This document shows, one piece after another, positions 17,702 through 23,361 of a stretch of DNA of 23,361 bases (positions are counted from its first letter, which is position 1; every line of letters begins with the position of its first letter). The translations under genes were made by a program, and so were the position numbers. The notes beneath the pieces were generated by a model, which was not told the DNA's origin, ran no database searches, and saw nothing but the letters and a program-made list of their open reading frames with translations. The stretch comes from Caulochytrium protostelioides (lineage: Eukaryota; Chytridiomycota; Caulochytriomycetes; Caulochytriales; Caulochytriaceae): the NCBI GenBank assembly GCA_003615045.1, contig ML014354.1:1-23361 (forward strand). Reading direction: 5' to 3'.

Positions 17702-18002
17702 GTGGGCCATTACATTCTGGTAAACGAACGCCAGGCGGCAGCGGCTATCAGGCCATTCGGTCATAGTGTCTCAGCGGTCAATCAATCGGCACCGCCGATC
17801 ACGGTCAACCCTCTCATGCGCTTGGGTGGCCTTCAGCACCCGGGGTCATCTCATATACAATAACATGACCGACCTAATCGTTGTTTATTTCTCTCGTTCC
17901 TCATTTGCAGCTGCCTGCCACATTGCATGATCGCCCACTCACCATCCGCTGCCAGTGGTCGCTTTTGGAGGCCATTGCTTGAAGCAGGTTAAGCGAGCGT
18001 GA
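17702..18002. other. Upstream region of the PTRHD1-like gene
   Basis: About 300 bp without a gene. It is AT-richer around 17850-17905, with a pyrimidine-rich patch (TTTCTCTCGTTCC) near 17888-17900. It probably holds the promoter. Confidence 0.4.
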
Positions 18003-18707
18003 ATGCTGTTTCGTCGCCTTGGTCTGGGTGCGACCGCGTGGCTTCGGCAGTGCTTGTTATTCGATTTGGCTAAGTGCCCACGTCACTGCCTGATAGCAAG
18101 CACGCGTCTGACGCGATCCGTGTGGACCCCCAAAATCCAGCAGCACAGTGCCAGTGGCGAAATGACGGTCGCTTCCGCTCCCGCTTCAGGTTCCCCTCAC
18201 GTAGAGCATGCGAGCGACCCAGAGCTGCATGAAACGCCACTGGGCCCGGCCGAATCGCCGCCGCCGCCGCCGCCATCGATGCCGCATCGCGCCCAGCGCG
18301 CCGCAGTGAAGGCCGAGCAAGCTGCCGCCGCCGCGACGGACGCGCCGCGGGACCCACTGGTCATGTATATGGTGATGCGAAAGGACCTGAAGTCGCAGTT
18401 CAAATTCACGACGGGCGCGCTGATGGCGCAGGCGGCACACGGTACGGCCAAGGCCCTCCATGTCTTCCGGGACCGCCTCGACACCGAAGCGTATCTGGAC
18501 GACATCGACCACATGCACAAAGTCACCCTACGCGTAGCCACCGGCAGCGAGCTCACCGACACGGCGGAGCGGCTTGATGCCGCTGGCGTGCCCTATGTCA
18601 TCTGGGTTGAGAACCCGGAACGCATCGAGACGTGTCTTGTCACCGCACCCGGTCGCAAAAGCGTGATCGGCTCGCACCTGCGCCATCTGTCCCTGTTTAC
18701 CAACTAA
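18003..18707 (+). CDS. PTRHD1-like (peptidyl-tRNA hydrolase II fold) protein
   Basis: The conserved domain covers residues about 118-234. PLVMYMVMRKDL opens it; GALMAQAAHGTAKAL follows and corresponds to the Pth2/PTRHD1 helix with Q and H near the presumed active site. Then come HKVTLRV and VPYVIWVENPERIETCLVTAP. These match PTRHD1 (LVQYLVLR, GALVAQACHAA, WLEQPENIATC) rather than canonical Pth2. Canonical Pth2 removes peptides from stalled peptidyl-tRNA; the activity of PTRHD1 proteins is less certain. Residues 1-45 are Arg-rich with only one acidic residue and could be a mitochondrial targeting peptide. Residues 55-115 are Pro/Ala-rich linker. A second start at Met54 (MTVASAP) would give a form without the leader. 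ATG start, TAA stop, no intron. Confidence 0.85.
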   Translation: MLFRRLGLGATAWLRQCLLFDLAKCPRHCLIASTRLTRSVWTPKIQQHSASGEMTVASAPASGSPHVEHASDPELHETPLGPAESPPPPPPSMPHRAQRAAVKAEQAAAAATDAPRDPLVMYMVMRKDLKSQFKFTTGALMAQAAHGTAKALHVFRDRLDTEAYLDDIDHMHKVTLRVATGSELTDTAERLDAAGVPYVIWVENPERIETCLVTAPGRKSVIGSHLRHLSLFTN

Positions 18708-19607
18708 AAGGATCTCCGTGGCCATGGCATGCTGCACGATACTTGATGCATGCATCACTGGCTGGGAGTGCCTTTGGGAGCTCTGCTTGCTGGCCTGCCA
18801 TGCATGACGCGTGGCCTGCGGCGGCATTGGGAACAGCATCAGCACGAGCGGGAGCGATGGGCACGGCGTGGCTGAGCTGTTGGCTCTCCAGCCCCCGCCA
18901 TGCGTCTCGCCCTTCTTCTATGAAAAAGGGGCTCGGGCACTCCGTTGCGCGAGCAGTCTGTCACGCTGTATTCGAGCCAGCGCGGCAGAGCTGACTACCT
19001 GCACATCGGCCGGCACATCGGCCGGTGCCACACATCACAACAAGGATCGACGGATTGGGGTGGCCTTGTTGCTCCCGAAGCTTGTCTGACACAAGTAGCA
19101 TCATGATAAGTTGAGACAGTTGAGACATATCCCGATTGCTGGAGAACGCGGTCCATGTCGGTTTCGACCCTCAACTCCGACCGTCTAGTCGGCAGTCAAC
19201 CCCGACTCCATGTGACATGACGCCATGCCCCCCAGACCTCAATGCGGCCTCTCTTCATAACTCCCTGACTCGTTCGGCCTCTTCCACCGTGCCTGCCAAC
19301 CAGCACTTTCCCGATCTTCTCTCCGCGTTACTCACCCGTGAACGTGCCTCTTGAACCTACGTACCTCCTGAACTTAACATTACCCTGAGTGAGCCCTGAC
19401 ATTGTTCATCAACCTTCTGTCGCCAAAAGTTGGCATCCCATCGACAGGATCGTCGTTTCCTGTGGCACGGTCGAGTAAGGAGGGCCGACGCGTGACCGGA
19501 TCGTCGGAGGCGTCCCTGGCGGCCACGGGACGTTCTTCTGATCACCTTTCATCGCAAAGCGCGGCTTGCCCGCTTGCTCGCCGTCCCGGCATCGTCGTTG
19601 CTCCGTT
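18708..19607. other. Intergenic region, no gene recognised
   Basis: This 900-bp stretch lies between two rightward genes and should hold the 3' end of the PTRHD1-like transcript and the cyclin promoter. Frames of 60-120 codons are present but low complexity. A 12-bp tandem repeat (19001-19024) and a 9-bp duplication AGTTGAGAC near 19109-19126 are present. Confidence 0.45.
19001..19029. repeat. 12-bp tandem duplication with palindrome
   Basis: GCACATCGGCCG is present twice in tandem. The second copy runs into GTGCC, so GGCAC and GTGCC flank an 8-nt loop and could form a short hairpin at 19012-19029. Confidence 0.7.
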
Positions 19608-21077
19608 ATGGCGCGGCGATCAGACAGCCAGCCACTCTCGGCTGGACCGTCGTCGGCCCCCCTCTTTCCGGGACTCTCGACCAACGACAACGGTGAGCTG
19701 ATGCTCGATTTGGACCTCGATTTTGATATGGATGAGGAGGCCGGTTCGTCGGCTGCGACCACGACCACGGCCAGGGCCACTGCAGTCACCGCCGCGGCGG
19801 CGACAACGACGGCAATGGCTTCGATAAGCGATGGCCGCGCAGGACCGGCAAGAACGTCGTCGCGACCTGCCACGGCGCGAGATGCGGGCCGGGAAGCCAC
19901 GAACACGTCCGGCAAGAGAGAGGGCGCTCTATCGGCAGCCGAAGACGACGCAGACGACGGTATCGATATGTCGTTTGAGGCCTTGTTTCCTGGTTGCCCG
20001 CGCCACGTGCCGTCGCACCGCGACCAGGAATGGCTGTACTCGATCGACGAGCTGGCCGTGTCGCCGACCCAACGAATCTCGCGCTGGTCGCGGGATCAGC
20101 ACCTGCTGAACCGCCCGACGCTGGCGACTGCGCCGCGCGTCCAGGTTCTCAGCGTCTATGAGGAGGCGGCCATGAAAGGCAAAGCCTGCGTCTTTATCGA
20201 CCGAATCAGCGCGCGCCTCAAGCTGCCGGAGACCATGGCTTACCAAGCGAAGGTGCTCGTACACCGCTTCTATGCGCGGCAACCCTTGCAGTTCCACCCG
20301 TTCTACGAGGTGGCGGCGGGGCTGGTCTTTGTCGTGCTGAAGCTCGGGGAGATCCCGGGCGCCCGCGGCGTGAAGAATCTTCTCAGCGCCGCTAGCTCCA
20401 TCGCCGCCAAACAGCACGTTCCCGAGAACTCGGCCGAGTGGGTGCGTTGGCGCAGCGCCGTCCTCTTCTACGAGAGCTATGGCCTCGCCGTCATCGGCTT
20501 CGACACCAGTGTCGCTTTGCCGCACCACCCGCTGCTTGTCATGCTCGCTTGGTGGTACCCGCGCGCAGCCGCAGCCTTCGCCGACCCGCCCACCGCTCGC
20601 ATAGAGGACGTCGACGTGGCAGAACGCGCGGCCTATCTGACGCTGCTGCGCCACGCCGCGTCGTACGCCGCCCAGGCCCTCCATACGACCCTCCCTCTGC
20701 GCTGCCACGCATTCGAGATGGCGGGCGCGGCGCTGTGGTGCGCCATGATCACGGTCGACCTGGGGCTGCGGCTCGGGACGTGTGACGTGGGCACGGCGCC
20801 ATCGGATGGCGGCGCGACGGCGAACGATCCGGAGGTGTGGCGGTGGCCAGCGCCAGCGTGCGCGGCCTCGGCGGTGTGGCGCGGCACTCGACTGCGCAAC
20901 TTCCTCGAGTCGTGGGATCTCGACCCTGCATGGCTGCCTGTCTGGGCCGAGGAAATTATGGTCTCCCGGCATGATGCCGCTTATCGCCGTTTCTTAGAGC
21001 ACCTGTTCACGCCTTCGAACGACGAGTCCGAGCACCCCCCTCGCGAAATCGCGTCGGCCGTCTCTGCCACCGAATGA
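19608..21077 (+). CDS. Cyclin of the transcriptional type (C/K/T/L-like)
   Basis: The protein is 489 residues from the ATG at 19608; the frame is open upstream without an ATG. Residues 1-130 are disordered, with an acidic patch (LDLDLDFDMDEEAG, about 33-46) and Ala/Thr runs. WSRDQHLLNRPT (160-171) resembles the W..D..L..TPS opening of K/T/L cyclins. The first cyclin fold spans about 175-265: VFIDRISARLKLPETMAYQAKVLVHRFY, then FHPFYEVAAGLVFVVLKLGEIP, with Lys245 and Glu248 at the usual CDK-contact positions of KxEE. A second, weaker fold follows at about 300-395. Such cyclins activate CDK7/8/9/11/12-like kinases acting on RNA polymerase II, but the exact class cannot be set. The CDKL kinase nearby is not an expected partner. 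Stop TGA, then Fanzor copy D about 40 nt later. Confidence 0.78.
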   Translation: MARRSDSQPLSAGPSSAPLFPGLSTNDNGELMLDLDLDFDMDEEAGSSAATTTTARATAVTAAAATTTAMASISDGRAGPARTSSRPATARDAGREATNTSGKREGALSAAEDDADDGIDMSFEALFPGCPRHVPSHRDQEWLYSIDELAVSPTQRISRWSRDQHLLNRPTLATAPRVQVLSVYEEAAMKGKACVFIDRISARLKLPETMAYQAKVLVHRFYARQPLQFHPFYEVAAGLVFVVLKLGEIPGARGVKNLLSAASSIAAKQHVPENSAEWVRWRSAVLFYESYGLAVIGFDTSVALPHHPLLVMLAWWYPRAAAAFADPPTARIEDVDVAERAAYLTLLRHAASYAAQALHTTLPLRCHAFEMAGAALWCAMITVDLGLRLGTCDVGTAPSDGGATANDPEVWRWPAPACAASAVWRGTRLRNFLESWDLDPAWLPVWAEEIMVSRHDAAYRRFLEHLFTPSNDESEHPPREIASAVSATE

Positions 21078-21114
21078 ATATGGAGAGAATAGGTTGTCAA
21101 TACACCAGCAATCT

Positions 21115-21356
21115 GGCGACGCCAAGCAGTGTTGGATGTACGAATCCGCATTGATATCGCGGTTCGCAAACGTGCTGTGACTGCTTGAATCGCACCACAG
21201 CAAACTGATCACGGTCTTCTCCCGCCGGCCTTGCACTATCAGCAAGACCAGATGGGTCTTTGCATGTACCTGGGTCGTGCGGACCTCATCGACCAGGACG
21301 GTACAGAAACCCTTGTACACGCCTTGTACATCCGTGGCTGCCCTGTCAGACATGCG
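21115..21356 (-). mobile_element. Fanzor (TnpB-like) remnant D, RuvC-II and RuvC-III
   Basis: The minus frame reads KGFCTVLVDEVRTTQVH, which is RuvC-II with the catalytic Glu preserved. GRREKTVISLLWCDSSSH and STFANRDINAD, RuvC-III, follow after about 45 residues. This is the only copy where both motifs lie in one open frame. The N-terminal two thirds and the usual 3' tail are missing. The nucleotide sequence 21121-21170 aligns with copy A near 4616-4663. The motif spelling (CDSSSHSTFA) is shared with copy E and differs from copies A-C. The C-terminal end lies about 40 nt past the cyclin stop codon, in convergent orientation. Confidence 0.75.
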
Positions 21357-21436
21357 CGTCAGAAATCTGGCAAACAGGCGCTACATGACTCCTACAGCCG
21401 CAGGCGCTGGTGCGCTTAGCGCGGCTTCAGGCAATT

Positions 21437-21878
21437 CTTAAAGAACATACGTGGCACGCGACACAGGTGCAAGGTATGCTTTGAGAATATACTTGCTCTC
21501 CCTTGAGACGACCTAACGCGAACGCCATGCCCTCCTTGGTGCACCCCAGGTGTCCCCACGGATGCTGTCCGCATCTCCGGCCATGGCCCTGAAGGTCGCT
21601 TCATTGCAGGACCCCAGCTCAGGTTCCTTCAGCAGGCCAAAGAGCACTGTCGGAGTCCGGCAGGGCGTCACGCTTGTAAGTCCACAACAACAGCCAGAGC
21701 ACCGCCGTCTAACCGACCAGCCGGTAATCAACGTCACTGAAACCAATGAGCAGGTCTCACGCATCCTGAGGCAGCCCAACCTGACGCACGATGAGCTCGT
21801 GAGTGAGCGGATCGCAAACGTGCTGTGGCTGCTTTGATCGCACCACAACAAATCTCTGATCACGGTCCTCTCCCGAGT
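21437..21878 (-). mobile_element. Fanzor (TnpB-like) remnant E, rearranged
   Basis: The minus frame starts REKTVI-like as RERTVIRDLLWCDQSSHSTFAIR, closest to copy D, with RuvC-III destroyed (NRD is IRS). About 190 nt of unrelated sequence follows, then the family's 3' block (21488-21602) with CCGTGGGGACACC, GGCATGGCGTTCG and GTTAGGTCGTCTCAA as in copies A and C. The block 21582-21602 is repeated inverted at 14357-14377 (fragment F). Similarity to copy D stops at about 21878, where a retrotransposon integrase begins. It lies directly beyond copy D with the same orientation. Confidence 0.65.
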
Positions 21879-22378
21879 AGGTGATATCCGAGGCATTGAT
21901 GTGGTCGGCCCCATCCTGCCCGCCACGCCTAACGGCAACCGATTCATCCTGACGGCCGTCGATTATTTTGGCCGGTGGCCGTTTGCGAAGGCCTGCGCGT
22001 CAGTGACGGCCGACGCCGTGATCCAAATTCTGCAGGAAGATGTCATCCCGACCCTCGGTGTGCCCAAACGAATCATTAGCGACAGAGGATCTCAGTTCGT
22101 GTCCGCAGCAGTCGCGACGTAATACCACCGCTTGAGTATCCAGTCGGCACCAACCACACCCTACCATCCACAAGCCAACGGAGCCGTAGAACGGGTGAAC
22201 CAGACCCTCCAGCGTGTGTTACGCAAGCTCGCCGCTGACCAATAACATTGGGATATGACGCTAGGACGCGCCCTTCTCGTGCTGCGGCGCCTACAATGGC
22301 GTGGATGCCGACCCACGGGTAAGTCATCCGCCGAGATTTTACCAGGGCGGCAGTTACGGAACCCGGCCACCTAGACCC
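21879..22378 (+). pseudogene. Ty3/Gypsy retrotransposon integrase fragment
   Basis: The plus frame encodes RGIDVVGPILP, NRFILTAVDYFGRWPFAKA, VPKRIISDRGSQF, then YHPQANGAVERVNQTLQRVL, a textbook Ty3/Gypsy integrase core. The catalytic triad is Asp at 21898, Asp at 22081 and Glu at 22189, with 60 and 35 residues between, the D,D35E pattern. A TAA interrupts at 22120-22122, another at about 22243, and a C-terminal piece (SSAEILPGRQLRNP) follows. Reverse transcriptase, protease, gag and the LTRs are absent, and the fragment begins about 20 nt before the first catalytic Asp. It is a dead fragment. Confidence 0.85.
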
Positions 22379-23136
22379 GGCCGAACGTTGAGACCACGGA
22401 CCAGGCGTTGCAAGACATTGACATTACGATGCGAAACATTCATCGCCAGGTGATTGAGCACCAACCCTTTTTTGACCAACTGCACATCATTGTGTTGCTT
22501 ACCACCGGTGCTGCCAAAGCTTACCTACGCAGCGCCACCCTGGCGATAGCAACATCTACCGGCGCCATCAATAACGAACCAATCTGAGCAATTATCACCC
22601 GCGGGTCAAAAATTAGCTGTGCCATCCGCATATAAGCCTTTATGTCATACTTTGCTGCTTTTACTGAGAACTTGTGTTTCAAGCTTGCGCTCGATTGGCT
22701 CTTGTGATCTGAAAGAGGCAGACCGATCACCAACTCAGCCACAAATAATAGGCTAGTGTAGTTCTAAGCAGTCACTAGAGAATTTGTATCAAAACAAGCA
22801 TAGTAGCTTATTCACGAACCTCACTCACGAATCTCACCAATCCAAACGCAACGCCTAGTTGTACCTCCGCGTTGGATCGTCAGATCCCGCGTAATATATA
22901 ATGAGAGGGAGGGAGGGAGGAAGTGAATCGAAAAGACTATGATATGTCGAAGTAGGTGGAGACATGTGGTGAATAGAAACCAGCCGCCACCAGTTCCTAT
23001 CTTTTGTTTTTCGAAGCTGGTCCACAAAAAACGCTACATCGCCACATCGCTACGCAACACATCTCTTTTGTTTTCTTTTCACGAACCGTCACGCGTATCA
23101 ATTGATCTTTCTGCTGAACCCCTTACTCATCGCATC
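22379..23136. other. Retroelement edge and promoter region of secreted gene
   Basis: The left part may be the remaining tail of the retroelement. The composition then turns AT-rich (about 22560-22830). A minus frame of 73 codons (22521-22742) has normal-looking composition but no recognisable family, so I leave it out. The right part (22830-23136) probably holds the promoter of the last gene and includes T-rich stretches just before its start. Confidence 0.4.
22903..22920. repeat. GGGA simple repeat
   Basis: GAGA then three GGGA units and GG form a pure purine stretch about 220 bp upstream of the secreted-protein gene. With three GGG runs and a final GG it falls just short of a canonical G-quadruplex. 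Confidence 0.75.
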
Positions 23137-23361
23137 ATGGTGTTGATCAAGTCTTTGGTTGTCTTCATTGGGATTGCTTCGGTGCAAGCCGCCTGCGTTC
23201 CCAAAGGGCACAAACAAAGGTCCGCGGGAACATCCAAAACGTACAACGCGGTGCAGGCAACAGCCGCCGCATCGAATGCCTATACAGGTAAATCGTCTAC
23301 AGCCACGAATGATCGGTCCACAGCGACAGCCAGTCAGCCCTCAGCGACAGCTTCAAGCACC
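23137..23361 (+). CDS. Secreted Ser/Thr-rich protein, N-terminal part
   Basis: The ATG at 23137 opens a frame that runs off the right edge, so 75 residues are visible. Residues 1-18 are a textbook signal peptide: MVLIKSLVVFIGIASVQA, with a short basic N-part, a hydrophobic core and an AxA-like cleavage site (VQA-A). The mature part starts ACVPKGHKQRS and becomes Ser/Thr/Ala-rich (KSSTATNDRSTATASQPSAT), typical of O-glycosylated linkers in fungal secreted and cell-wall proteins. The catalytic or binding domain, if any, lies outside the window. ACAGGTAAATC at 23283-23293 could be a splice donor, so the last about 24 codons might be intronic. Function unknown. Confidence 0.65.
   Translation, partial: MVLIKSLVVFIGIASVQAACVPKGHKQRSAGTSKTYNAVQATAAASNAYTGKSSTATNDRSTATASQPSATASST

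Noticed and set aside
22521-22742. Minus-strand frame of 73 codons beyond the integrase fragment
   Set aside because: The composition looks protein-like, but it is short, matches no family I recognise and lies in decayed retroelement surroundings.

Overview
The window is nuclear eukaryotic DNA: GC-rich, compact, with mostly intronless protein genes that have clear eukaryotic homologues, and patches of decayed transposons between them. Seven genes are recognised with fair to high confidence. In order they are an ankyrin-repeat protein (-), RNA polymerase II subunit RPB9 (+, one intron that I place here), the meiotic MutS homologue MSH5 (+), a CDKL-family kinase (+), a GAL1/GALK2-type galactokinase (-), a PTRHD1-like protein (+) and a transcription-type cyclin (+). 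Both edges hold partial genes: a low-complexity reading frame on the left, and the N-terminus of a secreted Ser/Thr-rich protein on the right. The CDKL kinase (typical of lineages that keep cilia or flagella), the Fanzor remnants and the GAL1/GALK2-type enzyme together suggest an early-diverging zoosporic fungus or another flagellated protist. This placement is inference. No rRNA, tRNA or CRISPR was seen.

Layout. 1-510: partial low-complexity ORF, coding strand uncertain. 847-2169: ankyrin gene. 2170-3660: no gene recognised. 3661-4408: RPB9, with a 379-nt intron that holds three CACGTG boxes. 4412-4810: Fanzor remnant A. 5095-5621: broken polyglutamine gene with a frameshift and three in-frame TAGs. 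5933-10018: MSH5. 10019-12272: no convincing gene. 12273-13847: CDKL kinase. 13858-14377: Fanzor remnants B and F. 14419-16005: galactokinase. 16532-16595: the second of two 8-bp-period arrays (the first is at 11175-11222). 17042-17700: Fanzor remnant C. 18003-18707: PTRHD1-like. 19608-21077: cyclin. 21115-22378: a mosaic of Fanzor remnants D and E joined to a Ty3/Gypsy integrase fragment. 23137-23361: start of a secreted protein.

The host genes are unrelated housekeeping functions (transcription, meiosis, cilium/signalling, sugar metabolism) and form no pathway together. The coherent system in the window is the Fanzor family, the eukaryotic relatives of the RNA-guided nuclease TnpB. Six dead pieces are visible. 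Four lie immediately 3' of a host stop codon (RPB9, CDKL, galactokinase, cyclin), and each of those four is in tail-to-tail orientation with the host gene. Copies share a conserved 3' terminal block, where the guide RNA of live Fanzors would be encoded. All copies are truncated and frameshifted, so none should encode an active nuclease.
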